From: a virus
DNA: 45,727 bases
Strand: one strand, 5' to 3'
Virus record (IMG/VR): IMGVR_UViG_3300010885_010800
Coordinates: 1 to 45,727 of that record
Shown here one piece after another: positions 36,104-43,001 of this stretch. A model generated the notes under the pieces. It was not told the origin of the DNA. It did no database searches and saw only the letters and a program-made list of their open reading frames with translations. Positions within the stretch are counted from its first letter, which is position 1; the number at the start of each line of letters is the position of its first letter. Position numbers and translations under genes: made by a program.

Positions 36104-36115
36104 ATTAAATAAATA
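36104..36115 (+). promoter_or_regulatory. ATTAAATAAATA element directly before a fibre start
   Basis: The same 12-base core as at 33267-33278. It ends one base before the ATG at 36117, too close for a T4 late promoter to make a message containing that ATG with any leader. This site argues for a role in translation initiation, or for leaderless transcripts. Confidence 0.45.
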
Positions 36116-36116
36116 T

Positions 36117-37331
36117 ATGGCTAACTTTTTTAATAATTCCGAAACAGTAAATTCCGTAATAAAAGTAAGACGAGGACCAGAAATAGATCGAGTAACTAAT
36201 ATATATGAAGATGGGGAATTAATTTATTCTAATGATAAAAAGCGTTTATTTGTTGGTGATAGTGTTTCTGATGTAGGTACATTCGGAGGAATTTTAGTAG
36301 GTAACAAGACATGGATAACAGACAGTTTTGATAAATTACCTAATATAGAAAAGTATGATTTAGTATATAGAACAGATTTGCGTGGATTATTTATATTAAA
36401 CGGAGATGTAATACTAGATCCTGCTAGTTATATTTTGATAGGAGGATCCCAGATAGTATTAAATAATCTTCCTGCTGTTGCTAGTTTTACATTACCACCT
36501 GCAAATAATAGTTCATTAGGAGGAATAATAGTAAAAGAGGGTCTTGCCGTAGATTCTTTTGGGGTAACAACCGTTGATATTGATACTAACACCATGCAAT
36601 TAGTAGGAAATAAAATATCCGTAAAATCTAGCATGTTAGGCGGAACTACAACTAGTACGGCTTCATATACTGTCGATGGTATATTAAGAGTAGAACAAAA
36701 TAAAGGGTTGGCAATTGATAGCGGTAAATTAACCTTAAAGATAGATAATAAGACTGTTAAATTATCAGCAAACGGTCTAGATCCCTCGATATTATATGTT
36801 GATGGATCTGGGATTACGCTTCCAATTGCAGCATCAAGTACGTTAGGAGCTATTAAAGTTGGTGATGGATTGTCGGCCACTAATGCGGGCGTATTAAATT
36901 TAAAAAAAGCATCTTCTGGGGATCTAGGAGGAATAAAAGTTGGTTCTGGATTAGATATTGATCCTACTGATGGTATGTTGAGTGTAGAAACTCTAAGCTC
37001 TGGAACTAATACTGTTGGGTTATCAACTAATGGGTTTACCTTTTTGCCAAATGGATTTATTATGCAATGGGGATCATTTAACACTGGAGTAGGAGTATCT
37101 TCAGTAAAGGTAGATATTAAATTTCCTTTAGCATTTCCTACACAATGTTTTAGTTTCACTTCCAGTATAGGTGTACATATTGTTGATTATGATGCTACAC
37201 CAAATTACAGACAAGATAGACAATCTATAAGTTATGGAATAGCATCGTTATCTGGGGTGGAAGGGCAAGCATTTTTGGAAAATAACACCTCGGATGACAG
37301 GAGAGTGCAATGGTATGCTATAGGAAATTAA
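36117..37331 (+). CDS. Tail fibre with Mtd-like N-terminus and gp53-like receptor-binding C-terminal domain
   Basis: A 404-residue protein. Residues 1-65 (VIKVRRGPEIDRVTNIYEDG, then LFVGD and GGILVGNKTWI) are the shared Mtd-like domain. Residues 120-305 are shaft repeats with the STLGAIKVGDGL and GDLGGIKVGSGLDI motifs usual in fibres. The C-terminal 100 residues (PNGFIMQWGSFNTGVG, IKFPLAFPTQCFS, ending VQWYAIGN) match a widespread fibre-tip domain of the putative tail fibre gp53-like type, which forms trimers and binds receptors. It is the last of the five Mtd-like proteins and closes the fibre operon; the next gene belongs to nucleic-acid metabolism. Confidence 0.83.
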   Translation: MANFFNNSETVNSVIKVRRGPEIDRVTNIYEDGELIYSNDKKRLFVGDSVSDVGTFGGILVGNKTWITDSFDKLPNIEKYDLVYRTDLRGLFILNGDVILDPASYILIGGSQIVLNNLPAVASFTLPPANNSSLGGIIVKEGLAVDSFGVTTVDIDTNTMQLVGNKISVKSSMLGGTTTSTASYTVDGILRVEQNKGLAIDSGKLTLKIDNKTVKLSANGLDPSILYVDGSGITLPIAASSTLGAIKVGDGLSATNAGVLNLKKASSGDLGGIKVGSGLDIDPTDGMLSVETLSSGTNTVGLSTNGFTFLPNGFIMQWGSFNTGVGVSSVKVDIKFPLAFPTQCFSFTSSIGVHIVDYDATPNYRQDRQSISYGIASLSGVEGQAFLENNTSDDRRVQWYAIGN

Positions 37332-37370
37332 TATTCTTGCAAACTTTTTAATTTGTGGTATGATGGTCAA

Positions 37371-38084
37371 ATGCCTGTAAAACTAGACCACGATACGCAT
37401 GTATATACAAACACCGAAACTGGCGAGAATTATACTAGTGTAACGACTTTAATAGGAACCTATAAAAAACCTTTCGACAAAGATAGATGGAGTAAAGTTG
37501 TCGCTCAGAGAGAGGGTGTATCACAAAATGAAATCCTAAATAAGTGGAGTAATATCACTGTTACTGCTCAGAATAGAGGAACTAATGTTCATTTGGTGAT
37601 GGAAAATTACGTAAAAGACAAAAAAATTGAAAAGGGGTACGAAGAATTGATCGATTCTTTCGTGAAAAAAACTAATGGAGTTATTTTACCAAATTCTAAT
37701 ATCCTTAGTGAAAAATTGTTATATTCTCACGAATATAAACTAGCAGGAATGGCGGATCTAGTAGTAGAAAATAATAACATCTTTTATATCTTAGATTTTA
37801 AGACTAACAAAAAGTTTAATTATATTAATAAGTACAATGATTACTTCTATGAACCTATCGATTATCTTCCTCAATGTGAATTTACTACATATTCGATTCA
37901 ATTGTCTATTTATGCATGGATGCACGAACAATTGACGGGAAAAAAGTGTGGAGGATTGAAGATATTCTATCTTCGGGAATTTACCGACAAAACATTTTGG
38001 CAGGAGATCCCATGTCCATACATGAAAGCTTCGGTAGTAGATATTTTAAATAATAAAAAAGCAAAAGATATGTCATCTACTTGA
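37371..38084 (+). CDS. PD-(D/E)XK superfamily nuclease (Cas4/RecB-like)
   Basis: A 237-residue protein from the ATG at 37371; the TTG at 37353 would add six residues and is less likely. The motifs of RecB/Cas4-type exonucleases are visible: NRGTNVHLVME with His74, a Glu at about 114, AGMADLVVE with Asp129, ILDFKTNK with Asp142 and Lys144, and SIQLSIYAWM with Gln177 and Tyr181. These enzymes cut DNA with two metal ions, often 5'-3' on single strands, in recombination or repair. No Cys cluster for an iron-sulphur centre is visible, unlike Cas4. It may act in DNA degradation or recombination during replication. It lies 39 bases after the fibre operon and starts a new functional block. Confidence 0.83.
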   Translation: MPVKLDHDTHVYTNTETGENYTSVTTLIGTYKKPFDKDRWSKVVAQREGVSQNEILNKWSNITVTAQNRGTNVHLVMENYVKDKKIEKGYEELIDSFVKKTNGVILPNSNILSEKLLYSHEYKLAGMADLVVENNNIFYILDFKTNKKFNYINKYNDYFYEPIDYLPQCEFTTYSIQLSIYAWMHEQLTGKKCGGLKIFYLREFTDKTFWQEIPCPYMKASVVDILNNKKAKDMSST

Positions 38085-38096
38085 TTTCTAAGATAA

Positions 38097-38140
38097 ATAT
38101 ACTAAAATAATATTCATGGAACACATTAATTTTAGTATAT
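38097..38140 (+). promoter_or_regulatory. 12-bp inverted repeat directly before a start codon
   Basis: ATATACTAAAAT (38097-38108) and ATTTTAGTATAT (38129-38140) are perfectly complementary, with a 20-base loop. The right arm ends one base before the ATG at 38142, so an mRNA hairpin would hide the start. The left arm overlaps GATAAATA (38092-38099), one mismatch from the T4 late box. It could be an operator, a translational switch or a weak terminator of the nuclease gene (no U-tract follows). Confidence 0.6.
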
Positions 38141-38141
38141 A

Positions 38142-38636
38142 ATGCAAAAAGACATAATCAACAAATATGGGAAAGAAGTAATACAAAACTTCTGGATTTT
38201 TATCGACACTTTAAAATTCGATAGTAAGATACAAGATGCCGCAACAGTAAGAGCATCAATTCTAAAGAAACTGTCACCATCTTTAGCCGAAAAATATAAA
38301 GAAATAGGAGACGAATTGGCATTTTCGTTATATCGACAGATATTTTTTGATAAAAAAAATACATATTTGTATGCATCGTTTGAAGTAGTATCAAAAGGTA
38401 GTAATTTTTACGATGCTTGTTGGTTAGATAGTTCTAAAATAGAGCAGATAGTGGAGGGATTGGATCAATTTAATAATTTCAGTACAGTTCTACCAACTGA
38501 AGACGATTATTTTAATATTAATTCTCCAACTCCCCAAGAAGTATGGGACGAATATGAAGATTACGATGGACATCTAGAATCTATTGGAAATAAAAAAGGT
38601 AAAAAGAAAAATAAAGAAGTTATACACGAAGATTAA
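38142..38636 (+). CDS. Acidic hypothetical protein
   Basis: A 164-residue protein not assigned with confidence. Residues 1-110 are mostly helical (KYGKEVIQNFWIFIDTLKF, LAEKYKEIGDELAFSLYRQI), with a YLYASFEVVSKGSNFYDACW core, faintly like DUF4240-type domains (F-W start, later D-C-W), but this is weak. The C-terminus is acidic (WDEYEDYDGH) and then basic (KKGKKKNKE), suggesting disorder or protein binding. The start lies one base after a perfect 12-bp inverted repeat, so its translation may be controlled. The following gene starts one base after its stop. Confidence 0.65.
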   Translation: MQKDIINKYGKEVIQNFWIFIDTLKFDSKIQDAATVRASILKKLSPSLAEKYKEIGDELAFSLYRQIFFDKKNTYLYASFEVVSKGSNFYDACWLDSSKIEQIVEGLDQFNNFSTVLPTEDDYFNINSPTPQEVWDEYEDYDGHLESIGNKKGKKKNKEVIHED

Positions 38637-38637
38637 A

Positions 38638-38919
38638 ATGCAAGAAAATACAGAAACTAAAAAAAGAGGAAAATATATCACTAAAAAAAAGCTAGAATTA
38701 GCAAATTTATTAATAGCAGCAAAAGAATTTCAATTTCAACATAAGAGGGAAGCGACCCCAGTAGTAAGAAATGCACAAACTATTGCAGAATTCACAAAAG
38801 ATTCATGTATGTATCCTTCACGTTATTTAAATAATGATGATACATGTGTAAAATGCGATATTTATGAATATTGTGCATGTAGTATTAAAAATTTAGGAAA
38901 AAGAAAACGTAATGAATAA
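38638..38919 (+). CDS. Small Cys-rich hypothetical protein
   Basis: A 93-residue protein. I chose the ATG at 38638, one base after the previous stop, over an upstream in-frame ATG at 38584 that lies inside the previous gene. The N-terminus is basic (KKRGKYITKKKLE). Five Cys (57, 70, 73, 79, 81) give C-x12-C-x2-C-x5-C-x-C in a SCMYPS, DTCVKCDIYEYCACS context, which could bind zinc or an iron-sulphur cluster. The function is unknown; the basic N-terminus and metal site would suit a nucleic-acid-binding regulator. It overlaps the next gene by eight bases. Confidence 0.65.
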   Translation: MQENTETKKRGKYITKKKLELANLLIAAKEFQFQHKREATPVVRNAQTIAEFTKDSCMYPSRYLNNDDTCVKCDIYEYCACSIKNLGKRKRNE

Positions 38920-39187
38920 TTCTGAATTAATTCTCAAAATTCATAGAATCGAAAATGAAAAGGGAGAATGGATGCCTGCAATTGAGGATGTAAAATCTCA
39001 TGACATCGATCCCATGTGGGTGGCTGGAGTTGCATTTTTGCTTATCGATAGATATGTAAATGCTATTGAGGAATCAGAACAAAATAATTTTTACGAAAAG
39101 GTTATGGACTGGTTTAATAAAATGACAAAGGGTGGTAGTGCTATAGGATATGTAGAGAAGATTGATCTACCTGAGTCTATGGAATAA
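38912..39187 (+). CDS. Small hypothetical protein, overlapping upstream gene
   Basis: A 91-residue protein of unknown function. It has an amphipathic start (SELILKIHRIENEKGEW), a hydrophobic DPMWVAGVAFLLIDRYVNAI stretch (about 33-52, too polar at the ends to call a membrane helix firmly), and an acidic end. The eight-base overlap with the upstream gene indicates coupled translation. Nothing in it points to an enzymatic role. Confidence 0.6.
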   Translation: MNNSELILKIHRIENEKGEWMPAIEDVKSHDIDPMWVAGVAFLLIDRYVNAIEESEQNNFYEKVMDWFNKMTKGGSAIGYVEKIDLPESME

Positions 39188-39193
39188 ATATAT
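39183..39193 (+). promoter_or_regulatory. AATAAATATAT element before the glycosyltransferase gene
   Basis: AATAAATA (39183-39190), one mismatch from the T4 late box, overlaps the stop of the preceding gene and lies nine bases before the ATG at 39200. The spacing is the longest of the series, so this one is the most plausible as a promoter. Confidence 0.38.
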
Positions 39194-39199
39194 GTAAGT

Positions 39200-42073
39200 A
39201 TGGATAATTCCAAAATACGTTTACACATTCCAGCAATACCTTATACTATAACTAGAGACGAGTATAGTCACGATGCTTTTACTGGAAAGGTGAAGAAGTT
39301 TTCACCGATGATGCGTAGTTTGGGATTTGAAGTATATCATTATGGGGTAGAAACATCCGAAAGTGGAGCTACTAAAGATATACAGTTATTTACAAAAGAA
39401 GAATGGAATAATTTAAGAATACAAACTTTTCAATTTTTAAATAAATGTTCATGGGAAGAAGCTGTAAAGCAAAATAATGATGAAACAATTATAGTTAATA
39501 AATTATCAAATTGGTCATCTCCTTTAGCTAAAGAATTTAACAAAAGATTAAGAGAAAAACTAATAGAAAACTATAGAGGTGTTACTACCGATATAGTTTG
39601 TTTACCTTTAGCAAGAACATATCAGGATGCTGTAGAAAATTTAAAATTAGTTTTAATTGAATTTGGTATAGGTTATACTGGATCGTATTTAAATTATAGA
39701 ATATTTGAAGCACATACATGGTTATCCAGAACATTAGGATCGGAAAATAAACAACCTAGTAATTATTGGTATGTAGTCCCTCATGGATTTGATATTAAAG
39801 AGTTTGAGTTTTCTAATAAACCAAATTCTTTAAAAGTTGGATATATGGGAAGACTTACCGAATTAAAGGGGTGTGGTATTATTAAGGAAATTGCTAAAAA
39901 CTTTCCAAATGTAGAATTTGTTATGTGTGGGCAAGGTGATCCAACACCATTTTTAGATCCTAAAGTACCAAATGTAAAATATAAAAAGCCTATTCACGGA
40001 AAACAAAGATCGGAATTTTTAGGTGAATGTGTAGCTTTCATACATCCTGTAAAATATTTAGAACCATTTGGATGTGGACCTGTAGAAGCACAATTATGCG
40101 GTACTCCAGTAATATGTTCCGACTGGGGTGGTATGATAGAAACTGTAGAACAATATAAAACAGGATTATTATGTCATACATTAGCTGATTATTGTCATGG
40201 TATTCAAATGGCACTAGACGGAAAATTTGATAGAAAGTATATTCGCGAAAGATCTGCAAGTTTATATGATATGTATAAACTGGCTTATAATTATGAATAT
40301 ATTTTTAAATCCATATTAGACATATATAATCCTATTAAAAATGGATGGTATTCTCCAGATAGACATATATCTAAATTAATTGATAAAAAATTGGAAGTCA
40401 AAAAACAAAGAATTTATTTGTTTATGCCTTATTATGGCGAATTTCCGAATTATTTTCAATTATATTTAGATTCTTTAGCAATTAATAAAGATTTATTAAC
40501 CGTCTTTTTAATTAGTGATGCTGATATCAGTAATTATAATGTTCCTGAAAATTTAATACAAATTAAATTGACATTAGAAGATATCAAAAATCGAATATCT
40601 AATGTAATATATAAGACATATGGAAAGCACGTATCTCCTAATGATATAATACAAAAATTATATAAAATCGTAGATTTCAAAATAATGTATCCTGTATTAT
40701 TTGAAGATTATATAGAAAAATACGATATAAAGGAAAATGATTATGTTGGTTGGGGAGATTGTGATTTGATTTATGGAAAATTGTCAAATTTTATAAAATT
40801 TGAAGAAGATTATGGAATTATTGGTGGTTGGCATGGACATTTTACAGCTATCAAGAATGATAATAATTTTAAAAATAATTTCACATCAATACCAAACCTA
40901 TTAACTTTATTATTGGACAATAGTAAAGCATATGGAACAGATGAAATAGCTTATAGAGAACCTTTGATAAAATATTTGGAAACTAACAAAATTAAAATGT
41001 TCTACATGAACCGATATTTTTGTGATATAGTTCCTCCTAAATTTTTCTATTTATTTAGAAAAAATCATCAAGAATGTGAAAAGAATTTTTTTGATGTAAT
41101 GAATTCAACAAAAAATATAAATCATTTATATTATGATAAAATAAATTCAAATCTTACCGTAACTTATGATGATGGTTCGAGTAGAGAAGTTACATACGTT
41201 CATTTACAAAAGAGAGATATGGAATTGTTATTTGATTCGTATGACGAAGGATTCTGCATAAATGATAATTTATTTTATTTAAAAAAACAAATCATACCGT
41301 ATAAGGTTTGGATAACATGGCATACAAAAGATTTACCACCTAAGTTAAAAGAATGTGTAGATGAATTGAAACTTCAAAATCCTGAATTTGAATACAATTT
41401 ATGTGATACTAATGACTGTAGAGAACTAATAAAAACTTATTTTCCTCAAGAAATATTAACTGCATATGATTCTCTTATACCATTAGCTTATAAAGCAGAT
41501 TTATGGAGATTATGTGCGTTATATATTCATGGAGGAATTTATTTAGATATAAAGATGAAATTTGATAATAATATTAAATTAGATTCGTTTGTTGATAAGG
41601 AATATCTAGTATCTGATGCATTTTTTCAATTTAATGGTAAAACATATAGTTCGATATGTAATGGATTAATTACCTCGAAGAAAAATAATAAATTCATTTT
41701 GAATTGTATTATTAATATTGTATATAATGTTGCTAATAAATACTATGGAATATCTCCTTATCATCCAACAGGTCCACAGTTAATGGGAATTAATTATGGA
41801 AAGTTGTTAGAATCAACATATTATAGACATAGTGGTAATTGGGATATGCAATATATTTATACTTCTGATAATGTTAGAATTTGTACTCAATATCCAGAAT
41901 ATAGAGATGAACAATCAAAAATTAAAGTCAATGGTGTATATTATAAAGACTTATGGAAAGAAAAGGCTATATATTTAGATTGTGATATAAATTTAGAAAA
42001 AATATATGATAATAAAATATGGTCTGACGAATTTCATGATAGTTTAAGTATTATTTTAAATAGGAACAAATAA
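39200..42073 (+). CDS. Three-domain glycosyltransferase (GT4-like + DUF6625-like + GT32-like)
   Basis: A 957-residue protein. Residues about 190-375 form the donor half of a GT-B (GT4) enzyme: VGYMGRLTELKG, FVMCGQGDPTPF, and the E-x7-E motif in EPFGCGPVEAQLCGTPV (288-296 for the Glu pair), then SDWGGMIETVE. Residues about 403-605 resemble a DUF6625-type GT-A domain: IYLFMPYYGEFPNYFQLYLD, with the DCD candidate metal motif in GWGDCDLIYG (about 520). Residues about 700-800 are a GT32-like domain: VWITWHTKDLPPKLKE, LAYKADLWRLCALYIHGGIY, LDIKMK; the usual DxD is here DIK. The three transferases together could build an oligosaccharide on one acceptor. Targets may be virion fibres, DNA or host glycans; unknown. 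The first 190 residues are the acceptor half, only weakly conserved. Confidence 0.85.
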   Translation: MDNSKIRLHIPAIPYTITRDEYSHDAFTGKVKKFSPMMRSLGFEVYHYGVETSESGATKDIQLFTKEEWNNLRIQTFQFLNKCSWEEAVKQNNDETIIVNKLSNWSSPLAKEFNKRLREKLIENYRGVTTDIVCLPLARTYQDAVENLKLVLIEFGIGYTGSYLNYRIFEAHTWLSRTLGSENKQPSNYWYVVPHGFDIKEFEFSNKPNSLKVGYMGRLTELKGCGIIKEIAKNFPNVEFVMCGQGDPTPFLDPKVPNVKYKKPIHGKQRSEFLGECVAFIHPVKYLEPFGCGPVEAQLCGTPVICSDWGGMIETVEQYKTGLLCHTLADYCHGIQMALDGKFDRKYIRERSASLYDMYKLAYNYEYIFKSILDIYNPIKNGWYSPDRHISKLIDKKLEVKKQRIYLFMPYYGEFPNYFQLYLDSLAINKDLLTVFLISDADISNYNVPENLIQIKLTLEDIKNRISNVIYKTYGKHVSPNDIIQKLYKIVDFKIMYPVLFEDYIEKYDIKENDYVGWGDCDLIYGKLSNFIKFEEDYGIIGGWHGHFTAIKNDNNFKNNFTSIPNLLTLLLDNSKAYGTDEIAYREPLIKYLETNKIKMFYMNRYFCDIVPPKFFYLFRKNHQECEKNFFDVMNSTKNINHLYYDKINSNLTVTYDDGSSREVTYVHLQKRDMELLFDSYDEGFCINDNLFYLKKQIIPYKVWITWHTKDLPPKLKECVDELKLQNPEFEYNLCDTNDCRELIKTYFPQEILTAYDSLIPLAYKADLWRLCALYIHGGIYLDIKMKFDNNIKLDSFVDKEYLVSDAFFQFNGKTYSSICNGLITSKKNNKFILNCIINIVYNVANKYYGISPYHPTGPQLMGINYGKLLESTYYRHSGNWDMQYIYTSDNVRICTQYPEYRDEQSKIKVNGVYYKDLWKEKAIYLDCDINLEKIYDNKIWSDEFHDSLSIILNRNK

Positions 42074-42081
42074 GGTTAATT

Positions 42082-42927
42082 ATGACAGAACCAAAAATAC
42101 ATTTTATAATGTCTGATAATAGAGAATTATCAGATGATAAAAATTTATATCATAACTTATGCACTTTTGCAAATTATGAAGCGTGTAAACATTTTGGATA
42201 TGAATTTAACTATTATATTCCATATTTAAATTCTAGAATAAAACATCCTGCTAATATATTACATAATTGTATAGGAACTCAAAATAATATAAGACACGTT
42301 TCTTGGTCTAAAATATTAATTTGTTTACATCATTTAAAAAATAATAATTGCGATTATTTAATATACTGTGATTCGGATTGTTTTTTAATAAAACAAAAAC
42401 ATATTTTAGATCATTTAAAAAATTATAATTTTAATTCTGACGCTTTTTTTGTTAATGATATTCCATGGCATCATCCAGATATGCCTTGTGGTGGATTTTT
42501 TGTTCTTAAAAATAATCCAAATACTATAAAATTTTTAAATGATTGGTGGTTACATCCTGCTGGGTATTTAGATACGGGACATCCTTGGGAGCAGCAAGCA
42601 TTAAGAAATATTTTAAAAAACCATTCTATAATGGTGGAACCACTACCATATAGACACTTTGTAAGTGCGGCTAGACAATTTTCTTCATGGAAAGATTGTG
42701 AAGATATACCACCACATCAAATACATAATGGATTATGCTATCACATGGCTAAATGTTTTTTTGGTTTTGATCCCCGAAAACATTTAAATGCTATTAAAGA
42801 ATTGATATCTAAACATTATAATTTAGACGATTTTAATGTAAATGAATATATGAAATATGTTCAAAAATTTGACACGGATCAAGATGACAAAGAATTGATA
42901 GATAAAATTACAATTCGTTTAATATAA
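42082..42927 (+). CDS. Glycosyltransferase, GT34-like (galactosyl/xylosyl type)
   Basis: A 281-residue GT-A fold enzyme, eight bases after the large transferase. It has WSKILICLHHL, then the metal-binding DSD in YLIYCDSDCFLIK (Asp97, Asp99), a PWHHPDMPCGGFFVLKNN loop, and a WEQQALRNIL helix, all in the order of GMA12/MNN10-type (GT34) proteins, which add galactose, mannose or xylose to glycans. A GLCYHMAKCFFGFDPRKH segment near the end supplies a late His as in the family. Length is near normal. It follows the three-domain enzyme and precedes a terminator, so both make one glycosylation unit. Confidence 0.8.
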   Translation: MTEPKIHFIMSDNRELSDDKNLYHNLCTFANYEACKHFGYEFNYYIPYLNSRIKHPANILHNCIGTQNNIRHVSWSKILICLHHLKNNNCDYLIYCDSDCFLIKQKHILDHLKNYNFNSDAFFVNDIPWHHPDMPCGGFFVLKNNPNTIKFLNDWWLHPAGYLDTGHPWEQQALRNILKNHSIMVEPLPYRHFVSAARQFSSWKDCEDIPPHQIHNGLCYHMAKCFFGFDPRKHLNAIKELISKHYNLDDFNVNEYMKYVQKFDTDQDDKELIDKITIRLI

Positions 42928-42948
42928 AAATTTTATATATGTTAACAA

Positions 42949-42980
42949 AAAAAACCCCCAGTTTTCACTGGGGGTTTTTT
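42949..42980. terminator. Strong bidirectional intrinsic terminator
   Basis: A hairpin with a 14-bp stem and a TTTC loop (42963-42966). The GC core is CCCCCAGT paired with ACTGGGGG, flanked by six A:T pairs, so each strand has a run of T after its stem. It lies in the 74-base gap between the convergent glycosyltransferase and collagen-like fibre genes and should stop transcription from both sides. This is the only clear strong terminator I saw in the window. Confidence 0.93.
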
Positions 42981-43001
42981 GTTACTTAGTTTGTTATTTT
43001 A

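Noticed and set aside
36428-37159. 243-codon open frame on the minus strand inside the 36117 fibre gene
   Set aside because: It lies fully within a fibre gene with recognised N- and C-terminal domains; its sequence is Pro/Asn/Val-rich without any motif, as expected from the opposite strand.
23130-37331. Diversity-generating retroelement, because of the Mtd-like N-termini
   Set aside because: No reverse transcriptase gene, no template/variable repeat pair and no A-biased variable region were seen in the window; the Mtd-like part is the attachment domain only.
42928-43001. tRNA or small RNA gene in the convergent gap
   Set aside because: Only the terminator hairpin is present; there is no cloverleaf or other structure.
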